Positions 57,713 to 64,000 of a stretch of DNA of 64,000 nucleotides are shown here, piece by piece (within the stretch, counting starts at the first letter, position 1; every line of letters begins with the position of its first letter). The DNA comes from Verrucomicrobiia bacterium (lineage in GTDB: Bacteria; Verrucomicrobiota; Verrucomicrobiia; Palsa-1439), in assembly GCA_035577545.1 (NCBI GenBank), contig DATLVI010000035.1:89746-153745 (forward strand). Reading direction: 5' to 3'. The notes under the pieces are model-generated. The model had not been told where the DNA came from, searched no databases, and saw only the letters and a program-made list of their open reading frames with translations. A program made the translations under genes and the position numbers.

Positions 57713-58190
57713 CCAGTAGATGACGCGTGTGTCCACGAGCGAGGAGGGTTTGGCAGTGGGAGCGGTTGCTTTCTTCGCCACGCCGGCAGTGTAGTAAGAC
57801 AGAGACCCTTCGACAAGCTCAGGTGACAGACGAAGAGGGGGTAAATGGGCGGGGCAACACACTGGAGACCTCCGGTCGATTAAAGTGCGCGGTCAGGCCC
57901 CGAAAGCGTTCGGGGTAAAAGTCCGGCGCACAACAGGCAGGAACAACCCGGCTGTTTCCCTCTGGACATCGGATTCCGATAGTGGTATGGTGGGCGCAGT
58001 TCTTTGACATCCGCCTTCGCGAGACCGCTACGGCGGACAGGTCCGCCTTACTAAGTGCAAGGCGGCGAGAAAGGGTGGCAGGGGTAATCGCGGTTGCAAA
58101 CCGCTCCTACGGGGAGCCAATACATGTTTTTGCGAAACGAACCCCCCAGTTAAGAGGTTGCGGCACAATCTGATGCGGTTTTGGGATGTT
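57713..58190. repeat. Gene-free REP-rich region with composite repeat copy 2 (57986-58147)
   Basis: Holds a CCTTCGACAAGCTCAGG unit (57807-57823), a perfect hairpin CCCCGAA/TTCGGGG (57898-57915), block A with GTTCTTTGACATC (57986-58011), and alternating palindromes CCGCC...GGCGG, GGCGGAC/GTCCGCC and CCGCCTT/AAGGCGG (58011-58065). Then a GCGGTT/AACCGC hairpin followed by CTACGGGGAG (58090-58116), and block C ACATGTTTTTGCGAAACG (58122-58147). Blocks A, B and C occur in the same order as in 31625-31817. No coding frame is credible. Confidence 0.7.
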
Positions 58191-59066
58191 TCAGGCGGTC
58201 AGGCGCGTGAGGGCTTCGAGGTATTTCTCGGTGGTCTTGCGGACTACGTCGTCGGGGAGGACGGGGCCGGGGGCGGTCTTGTCCCAATCCAGCGTTTCGA
58301 GGTAGTCGCGGACGAATTGTTTGTCGAAGCTGGGCTGCGGTTTGCCGGGGGCATACGCGTCGGCGGGCCAGAAGCGCGAACTGTCCGGCGTAAGAGCTTC
58401 ATCGATGAGGAGCAACTTGTCGCCATCGAGACCGAATTCAAATTTTGTGTCGGCGATGATGATGCCGCGTTGGGCGGCGTAATCGCGGGCGAAGCTGTAG
58501 AGGGCCAGGGAAATGTCGCGGACCTTTTCGGCAAGCGGCTGGCCGATGATGCTGGCACAACGCTCGAAGTCGATGTTCTCGTCGTGGCCTGTTTCGGCTT
58601 TTGTGGCGGGCGTGAAGATCGGCTGGGGAAGCTGGCTCGATTCGACGAGGCCTTCCGGCAGGCGATGGCCGCCGACCATGCGAGTTTGATTGTACTCCTT
58701 CAAGCCGGATCCAGCGAGGTAGCCGCGGACGACACACTCGACGGCCAGGGGTTGGCACTTTCGCACCAGCATCGAGCGACCACGCAGCGATTCGAGATTG
58801 CCAACACGCGCGTTGAGTTTTGCGTAATCGTTGGTGATGAAATGGTTCTCGACGATGTGTTTGGTCTTGCCGAACCAGAACTCGCTCAGGGCGGTCAGGA
58901 CGCGGCCCTTTTCGGGAATCGGATTGGGCAGGATCACGTCGAAGGCACTGATGCGATCTGTGGCGACAAACAACAGCGCGTCGCCGAGATCGAAGACCTC
59001 GCGCACCTTGCCGCTTTTGAGTTTCTTGACGCCGGCGATATCGATTTGTGAGATTGTGTTCATCAT
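58191..59066 (-). CDS. purC: SAICAR synthase (phosphoribosylaminoimidazole-succinocarboxamide synthase)
   Basis: A 291-residue PurC of the longer type: 'GKVREVFDLGDALLFVATDR', 'ISAFDVILPNPIPEKGRVLT', 'VECVVRGYLAGSGLKEYN', 'IADTKFEFGLDGDKLLLIDE', 'LTPDSSRFWPADAY'. It joins CAIR and aspartate with ATP in purine synthesis. Intact. No other pur genes adjoin. Start at either of two adjacent ATG codons (59066 or 59063). A TACAAT box lies about 25 nt upstream. Confidence 0.96.
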   Translation of the reverse strand: MMNTISQIDIAGVKKLKSGKVREVFDLGDALLFVATDRISAFDVILPNPIPEKGRVLTALSEFWFGKTKHIVENHFITNDYAKLNARVGNLESLRGRSMLVRKCQPLAVECVVRGYLAGSGLKEYNQTRMVGGHRLPEGLVESSQLPQPIFTPATKAETGHDENIDFERCASIIGQPLAEKVRDISLALYSFARDYAAQRGIIIADTKFEFGLDGDKLLLIDEALTPDSSRFWPADAYAPGKPQPSFDKQFVRDYLETLDWDKTAPGPVLPDDVVRKTTEKYLEALTRLTA

Positions 59067-59093
59067 GACGCTCGCCTAAGATGCAGCCATTGT

Positions 59094-59246
59094 ATGAATC
59101 CGAGCCGGAAGTTTAAGGAAAATGTTTTGGTCGTCGGATTTTTTTCGCTCAGTGTCGCCATCGTGGTGATCCTGGTCGTCGGCGCCTGGAAGGCGCGGAC
59201 ATCGTCGCGCCCGTCAACTCCAACGACGGAGCAGGTCAACCACTAA
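59094..59246 (+). CDS. Possible 50-residue single-span membrane protein
   Basis: A 50-codon frame from the ATG at 59094: basic start 'MNPSRKFKENV', one hydrophobic helix ('LVVGFFSLSVAIVVILVVGA'), then a Thr/Pro-rich tail. It is divergent from purC and overlaps the 3' end of pepA by 33 nt on the opposite strand. No good ribosome site. It could be real, because the topology is coherent, but support is thin. Confidence 0.3.
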   Translation: MNPSRKFKENVLVVGFFSLSVAIVVILVVGAWKARTSSRPSTPTTEQVNH

Positions 59247-60689
59247 CCGCACGCCGAATCCCGTCGCGCCCTTCGTCAGGTACGGCAAATCCTCGGTGGT
59301 CCACGCTGTCCCTGCGATATCGAGGTGCGCCCAGGGGACGTCGCCGACGTACCTCGCGAGAAATGCGGCGGCGGTGATCGCCCCGCCATAACGCCCGCCG
59401 GTGTTCTTGATGTCGGCCACGTCGCTCTTGATCTTGTCCTTGTATTCCTGCCAGAGCGGCAACGGCCAGACGCGGTCGCCCGTGCGCCCGGCTGACGCGC
59501 GAATCTTCCCTTGCAGCGCCTCGTCGTTCCCCATCAACCCGGCGGCGATGCTGCCGAGGGCGACGACGCAGGCGCCGGTGAGCGTGGCGAAATCGATGAT
59601 GGTCTTTGCGCCACTCTGACGGGCGTAGACCAGCGCGTCGCCGAGCACGATGCGGCCTTCCGCGTCCGTGTTGAGGACTTCGATGGTCACGCCACGCTTG
59701 TCCGTGCCGCGATAGCTGGTCACGATGTCGCCCGGCCGGTAACTCGTCGAACTGGGCATATTCTCCGCGGAAGAAATGACGCCGATGATATGGAGTGGCA
59801 GTTTCAACTGGGCGACGGCCTTGAGGATCGCGAGAACGGCCACGCCGCCGCACTTGTCGAACTTCATTTCGTCCATCTTGTCCGACGGTTTGATCGAGAT
59901 GCCGCCGGAGTCGAAGGTGATCGCCTTGCCGACCAGGGCGATGGCGGCCGGTTTGGTTCCACCACCATTGTATTCCAAAACGATCAAGTGCGGTTCATTC
60001 GTGCTGCCACCGCCGACCGCGAGCAGCCCGCCGAAACCGCCTTTCTCCAGTTCCTTCTTGGCGAGAACGGTACAGGCCAGGCCCGATTCCTTGGCGAGGG
60101 TGCGGGCGTAGTCGGCGAGCACACGCGGCGTCACCACATTGCCGGGCAGGTTCCCGATTTCGCGGGCATAGTTCGTGGCCTCCGCAATAATCCGGGCTTC
60201 GGTGACGATACGCTTCGCCACTTTCAGATCAGCTCGCGTCGGGATGCAAATCGTAAGCGAGTTCAAGTTGGTCGGCGCGTCGTCATCCTCTTTGAACTGG
60301 CGGAACTTGTACGTCGCGAGGATCGTCGCTTCGACGATGGCGGTCAGGGTATCATCGCCGAAGTCATCTCCCACTTGCACGGCGGCGCGTTCAATGCCGG
60401 AGTCGCGGAGTTTTCTGGCCGCAAGTCCCATGGCCCGACGCATGGTTTCGAGGGTGAAGTTGTCGCGAGGACCGAGGCCGACCAGCAGGATCCGCTGCGG
60501 GGCAAGTTTGCCTGCGGTGTGCAGGAAAAAAAGCTGTCGCTCGGCGCCACGGAATTCCTTGGGACCGACCCGGCGGAGGAGATTGCGGAAGGCCGCCGGT
60601 CCCTCAAGGTGTTGCTTCTCGAACGCGAAGAGAACGACAGCGGGTTGTTTTTGAGAGAGCGCCGAGGAGGTCGTAAGGGAAAAATTCAT
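59214..60689 (-). CDS. pepA: Leucyl aminopeptidase (M17 family)
   Basis: A 491-residue cytosolic di-zinc aminopeptidase. The C-terminal catalytic domain shows 'VGKAITFDSGGISIKPSDKM' (Lys and Asp ligands), 'DEMKFDKCGGVAVLA', and the M17 signature 'NTDAEGRIVLGDAL', then 'IIDFATLTGACVVALG'. The N-terminal domain is of normal size. Removes N-terminal residues from peptides; in some bacteria PepA also binds DNA. The predicted -10 box lies 11 nt before the ATG. Confidence 0.95.
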   Translation of the reverse strand: MNFSLTTSSALSQKQPAVVLFAFEKQHLEGPAAFRNLLRRVGPKEFRGAERQLFFLHTAGKLAPQRILLVGLGPRDNFTLETMRRAMGLAARKLRDSGIERAAVQVGDDFGDDTLTAIVEATILATYKFRQFKEDDDAPTNLNSLTICIPTRADLKVAKRIVTEARIIAEATNYAREIGNLPGNVVTPRVLADYARTLAKESGLACTVLAKKELEKGGFGGLLAVGGGSTNEPHLIVLEYNGGGTKPAAIALVGKAITFDSGGISIKPSDKMDEMKFDKCGGVAVLAILKAVAQLKLPLHIIGVISSAENMPSSTSYRPGDIVTSYRGTDKRGVTIEVLNTDAEGRIVLGDALVYARQSGAKTIIDFATLTGACVVALGSIAAGLMGNDEALQGKIRASAGRTGDRVWPLPLWQEYKDKIKSDVADIKNTGGRYGGAITAAAFLARYVGDVPWAHLDIAGTAWTTEDLPYLTKGATGFGVRLVVDLLRRWS

Positions 60690-60700
60690 GTTCGCGGCGG

Positions 60701-60728
60701 ATTATAGCAGTGAGCGTGAGGGCGTCAA
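60701..60728 (-). promoter_or_regulatory. Predicted promoter of pepA
   Basis: TTGACG (60723-60728), 16-nt spacer, consensus TATAAT (60701-60706) on the minus strand. The -10 box ends 11 nt before the ATG at 60689, so the leader is about 4-5 nt. Confidence 0.6.
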
Positions 60729-60934
60729 CGATGACGCATTCACAATCCGGTCGACCCTGTCTGGCCAAGTTTTAGCCCAATGCGGGTATTTCGCAGCTTT
60801 CGCAAAGGATTGGACAGGAACAGGTAGGGAACCCGCTGCTTGGTCTTTTCCGTGGCAAGTTTCGTGCTTTCTGAAGGTTACAGAGGCGCGGGACATCGGT
60901 TACCAGGCGACCGAAAGAGATCGCAACAGCAGAC

Positions 60935-63211
60935 ATGAACGACAACATACCGACGGACGTAATCGCGTTCGTAAACGAGGCCTTTCCAGCCGATGGCCTA
61001 AGGGCGGCGCTCGTTCTGGCGATTCTCAGCGCGTGGGCGGTCATCGGCCTATTTGCCTACATCAACCTGCACGCCCGCAAATCCTATCTCCGTTTTTGGG
61101 CTGTGGCTTGGTTGTATTATTCCCTCTACCTCGCGGCGGCGCTCGGGTTGGGAGAATGGTCGGATTCGTCCTTGGTTGTGGTCTTGCAGTGCGCCAGCAT
61201 TGGCGCCACCGCACTGTGCCTGTTCTGGGGCAGTTGCCAATTGATCGGTCAGGGGCGGAACAATCGCGAATTGGGACTGGGCCTGGCGATGACGCTCGTC
61301 TGGAACTGCGTCGCTGTCCGCCAACTGACGGATCGTCTCTGGGTTACGGTTCCCATGTTTCTGCTGCTGGCGCTCGCGAGTGGGTACACGGCTGTGATCT
61401 GCCGACAACATTACCAACGCGGTGCGAATGTACTGGCGACCGGTTTCTGGCTGTGGCCATTACCCTTGCTGGCCTTCCTCTTCCAGAGTTCCGTTCTGCC
61501 GGGTTTGTTGACGGTGGGCTGTCTCGCGTCGGCGGCGCCCGCGCTGTGCGTTGTGGTGGGGATGTTGATCCTGACATTGGAAGAGTCGCGAAAGGACAAC
61601 GGGACGTTGGCCGCAGAGATCAACAAGGGCGCCGCGCATCGCCGCCTGCTTGAGCAGGAGATTAGTATTTCTGAGCAGAAGTACCGCCTGCTTTTCGATT
61701 CGGCCAGTGACGCGATCTTTCTGGTGGACCTCGCGGGCCTCACGATCGTGGAAGCCAATCCGGCCGCAGCGGAACTGGCGGGACGCGAAGCCAACAAACT
61801 CATCGGGCGCCCGCTTCAGGATCTTTGCCCGAAACTCCGGCAGTGCAGCACGAGCCTGCTGGAGAATAAAAAGAGTGTTGAGGGATTGTTCGACGCCGCC
61901 GGTGAGTTTCATCTCGTGCGGGAGCAGGGTGAGCAAATGCTTTGTGAAGGCAGCGCCACACTTGTGGATTATCACCAGCGGCCCGTGATGCAAATGAACG
62001 CCCGCGAAATCACGGGGCGCAAGAAAATGGAGCAGCAGTTGCGGCAGGCGGAAAAGCTTTCGGCGCTCGGGCAACTGGTCGCGGGTGTCGCGCACGAATT
62101 GAACAACCCGCTCGCTGTCGTGATGGGCTACGCGCAAATCTTGTCGAGATGCGTAACGCTTGACGAAAAGGTGCGCAAGGATTTACTCAAGATCCTTCAC
62201 GAGAGCGAGCGGGCCGCTAAGATCGTTCGCAATCTGCTGACTTTTGCGCGTCCGCGCGAGCCGCACCTGGCCGTGGTCGACGTGAACCGCCTTGTCTCCG
62301 AGGTTTTGGAAACACGTGAAATCCAGGTCCAGAGCGCAAGCGTCCAGGTGCTGCGACGGTTGGCCCCCGATCTGCCGGCGACGAAAGCGGATGCGGACCA
62401 GATTGAGCAGGTCCTGGCGAACCTGGTGACGAACGCGGTGCAAGCGTTGGATAAGCATCTTGGTAAACGCGTAATCGAAGTGACGACCGAGAAGCGCGAT
62501 GACAAAATTCGCATTGCCGTCGCCGATAGCGGTCCCGGCATTCCGCTCCAGATCCTCGACCGAATTTTCGACCCGTTCTTCACGACCAAAGGGCCGGGGA
62601 AAGGCACGGGCCTGGGTCTGTCGATTTGCTACAGCATCATGGAAGAACACAAAGGAAAGATTTGGGTGGAGAGTGAAGCTGGCAAGGGCGCACGGTTCAT
62701 TGCCGAGTTGCCCATTGTAATCTGCCTGGATTCGGCCAACGACGCAGGTGCCGCGGGAGATGAGCACGCGCTGGATCCGGACGCGCCGCAGCGTCGGCTT
62801 CTCATTGTGGACGACGAGCCCGGCATTGTTGACGTGCTGCAGGAGGTGCTCGGTAGCAGTGGGTATCGCATTGAAACGGCGTCAAATGGCGCCCAGGCGC
62901 TCAAGTGCATCGCCTCTCAGAAGTATGATCTCATTATCTCCGACCTTTGCATGCCCGAAATGAGCGGCGAAAAACTTCACGCTGCTATCCAGGAACACTA
63001 TCCGCACCTACTCGACCGTGTCATTTTCGTCACCGGTGACACGGTGAGCCCGGGCTCACACAGTTTCCTTGAGCAAACCGGGGCGCGCTGGCTCAGCAAG
63101 CCGTTCAATATTGCTGAAATTGAGAGCCTTGTCCGTAGCTACCTCCGCGCCGAACCGGGTTCCCAAGCACCCGGCCAGAACGAGACCGAAGAAGTCCCGG
63201 CCACAGCCTGA
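60935..63211 (+). CDS. Hybrid sensor histidine kinase with C-terminal receiver
   Basis: A 758-residue protein. About seven membrane helices in residues 20-215. A PAS domain (about 245-370, '[20 protein letters not shown]'). HisKA with phospho-acceptor His about 387 in '[20 protein letters not shown]'. HATPase with '[17 protein letters not shown]', '[20 protein letters not shown]' and '[15 protein letters not shown]'. A receiver domain (about 625-740) with Asp about 670 in '[17 protein letters not shown]' and Lys in 'WLSKPFN'. The NtrB-like kinase motif set is complete. No HPt or DNA-binding regulator is adjacent, so its output partner lies elsewhere. Divergent from pepA. Confidence 0.93.
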   Translation: MNDNIPTDVIAFVNEAFPADGLRAALVLAILSAWAVIGLFAYINLHARKSYLRFWAVAWLYYSLYLAAALGLGEWSDSSLVVVLQCASIGATALCLFWGSCQLIGQGRNNRELGLGLAMTLVWNCVAVRQLTDRLWVTVPMFLLLALASGYTAVICRQHYQRGANVLATGFWLWPLPLLAFLFQSSVLPGLLTVGCLASAAPALCVVVGMLILTLEESRKDNGTLAAEINKGAAHRRLLEQEISISEQKYRLLFDSASDAIFLVDLAGLTIVEANPAAAELAGREANKLIGRPLQDLCPKLRQCSTSLLENKKSVEGLFDAAGEFHLVREQGEQMLCEGSATLVDYHQRPVMQMNAREITGRKKMEQQLRQAEKLSALGQLVAGVAHELNNPLAVVMGYAQILSRCVTLDEKVRKDLLKILHESERAAKIVRNLLTFARPREPHLAVVDVNRLVSEVLETREIQVQSASVQVLRRLAPDLPATKADADQIEQVLANLVTNAVQALDKHLGKRVIEVTTEKRDDKIRIAVADSGPGIPLQILDRIFDPFFTTKGPGKGTGLGLSICYSIMEEHKGKIWVESEAGKGARFIAELPIVICLDSANDAGAAGDEHALDPDAPQRRLLIVDDEPGIVDVLQEVLGSSGYRIETASNGAQALKCIASQKYDLIISDLCMPEMSGEKLHAAIQEHYPHLLDRVIFVTGDTVSPGSHSFLEQTGARWLSKPFNIAEIESLVRSYLRAEPGSQAPGQNETEEVPATA

Positions 63212-63244
63212 CGAAGAATCTGCCGTCGGGCCGTCGCCGCACTC

Positions 63245-64000
63245 CTAGACGCGGCGCTCGGGTTTGGTCAGGGTCATGACCAAGCCAGCCCAGAACACCA
63301 GTGCTACCGTGAGCAGGGGGGCGACCCACGGCGGTAGCAGCGAGTGGATCTCGGCAACACTGCTCCCGTGCATGTATGCCAGCCATATATCCAACCGCAA
63401 ATTCAACACCGTCAGGACTGCGGTCCATGACAAAGTCAAGTGCCCGGCGATGGCTCGCATCGCCGGCACGCCAGTCTTGCCTCGAAGACTGATGATTTGC
63501 CAGGCACCCAACCCGAGCATCAATCCCGTAACGACGATCGCCGTGCCGGTGTCATGCGTCCGCCACGCCAACGGAATCAACCACGAGAAAAACGCCAGGG
63601 TCGTGCAGCCCATCACCACGGCGTTTCCGGCGGGCTTCAAGGGGACCATGCCGGGCCGTTGAATGTCCCCGGCCTTTTCGCTCTGTTGACGAAGGAGAAT
63701 AAACCGCCGCATCATGAGAATCGTCATGGTAACGGCAATCACAGCGTAGAGCCACCAGTAGCCCGTCATCAGACGAAAATAAGTCGGGTCACTCCACTGC
63801 AAATGCTGGCGTAAGGCCCCCATCCCCAGTTGGCCCGGCACCGCCCAGAGCAGCACGAAAACCCAAAGGCTGGTGAACGCAATTTTTTGGGCCCGCCGTT
63901 CGGCTTCCGTCGGGGCGGCGCGCACCACCAGCCAATGGGCGAACATTCCGCTGAAAATCCCCAAGAACGGAGCCAACCATGCCAGGACACCTGATTTCGC
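63245..64000 (-). CDS. Polytopic membrane protein, partial at the window edge
   Basis: The frame is open to the last base, so the N-terminus lies beyond 64000; 251 residues are visible. At least six membrane helices ('APFLGIFSGMFAHWLVVRAA', 'LTVALVFWAGLVMTLTKPER' at the end). 'AAPTEAERRAQKIAFTSLWV' suggests a cytoplasmic loop. No catalytic motif recognised, family not assigned. It ends 33 nt after the histidine kinase gene, convergent with it. A TTG at 63976 could act as a start, but hydrophobic sequence continues upstream of it. Confidence 0.6.
   Translation of the reverse strand, partial: AKSGVLAWLAPFLGIFSGMFAHWLVVRAAPTEAERRAQKIAFTSLWVFVLLWAVPGQLGMGALRQHLQWSDPTYFRLMTGYWWLYAVIAVTMTILMMRRFILLRQQSEKAGDIQRPGMVPLKPAGNAVVMGCTTLAFFSWLIPLAWRTHDTGTAIVVTGLMLGLGAWQIISLRGKTGVPAMRAIAGHLTLSWTAVLTVLNLRLDIWLAYMHGSSVAEIHSLLPPWVAPLLTVALVFWAGLVMTLTKPERRV

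Noticed and set aside
58158..59051. 297-codon plus-strand frame opposite purC
   Set aside because: Starts in the repeat region and mirrors purC. The purC translation is unmistakable.
59511..60707. 398-codon plus-strand frame opposite pepA
   Set aside because: Low-information Arg/Gly/Asp-rich shadow. pepA carries the full M17 signature.

Overview
The window reads as chromosome of a Gram-negative member of the PVC superphylum, most likely Verrucomicrobiota (inference, no rRNA is present). The strongest pointer is the minus-strand run at 45489-51681: a TPR-secretin, two single-span inner-membrane proteins and a PilM-PilN-like fusion, in the order of the Amuc_1098-1101 type IV pilus genes of Akkermansia. 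A PEP-CTERM protein, LptE- and BamD-like outer-membrane assembly lipoproteins, Ser/Thr kinases with an FHA partner, and GatCAB fit this placement.

Layout. 1-1000: hicBA toxin-antitoxin pair and a gene-free stretch ending in an orphan terminator. 1-13 kb: ABC exporter, exported trypsin-like lipoprotein, Lrp regulator, a GIY-YIG gene broken by one stop codon, tRNA-Pro, a kinase-CBM48 fusion operon, yggS-proC, PEP-CTERM protein, tRNA-CAU, DUF2934. 11.4-20 kb: an envelope-polymer neighbourhood with a NodU-type carbamoyltransferase, a methyltransferase, a PbgA/YejM-like membrane sulfatase, two divergent alkaline-phosphatase-superfamily enzymes and a WaaP/Kdo-kinase-like protein. 20-31.4 kb: nadD-rsfS, FHA protein divergent from a 1271-residue kinase with a beta-propeller, sufT, M50-ptsN-argS, rpsT, bamD-lptE. 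31.4-38.5 kb: repeat-rich gap, GH31 glycosidase, GNAT, gatCAB. 38.5-51.9 kb: the type IV pilus locus, pilB-pilT-pilB-pilC on the plus strand and secretin to PilM on the minus strand, separated by a stand-alone 5'-3' exonuclease. 52-58 kb: two coupled exported proteases, two small exported or lipoprotein genes, and a REP-associated tyrosine transposase bounded by a perfect 29-bp inverted repeat. 58-64 kb: purC, pepA, a hybrid histidine kinase, and a membrane protein cut by the window edge.

Two patterns cut across the genes. First, at least eight genes (hicB, lrp, the CBM48 kinase, yggS, a phosphodiesterase, gatC, the exonuclease, pepA) have a sigma70-like promoter whose -10 box ends only 6-11 nt before the start codon, which predicts leaderless or nearly leaderless mRNAs. 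Second, two intergenic regions about 26 kb apart carry the same composite repeat (a 26-nt block containing GTTCTTTGACATC, a palindromic CCTTCGC unit, and an ACATGT...GCGAAACGAACCC block). The REP unit alone also occurs near 671. The RAYT transposase gene sits beside one copy.

All gene calls come from reading translations and motifs by eye. No database search was run.
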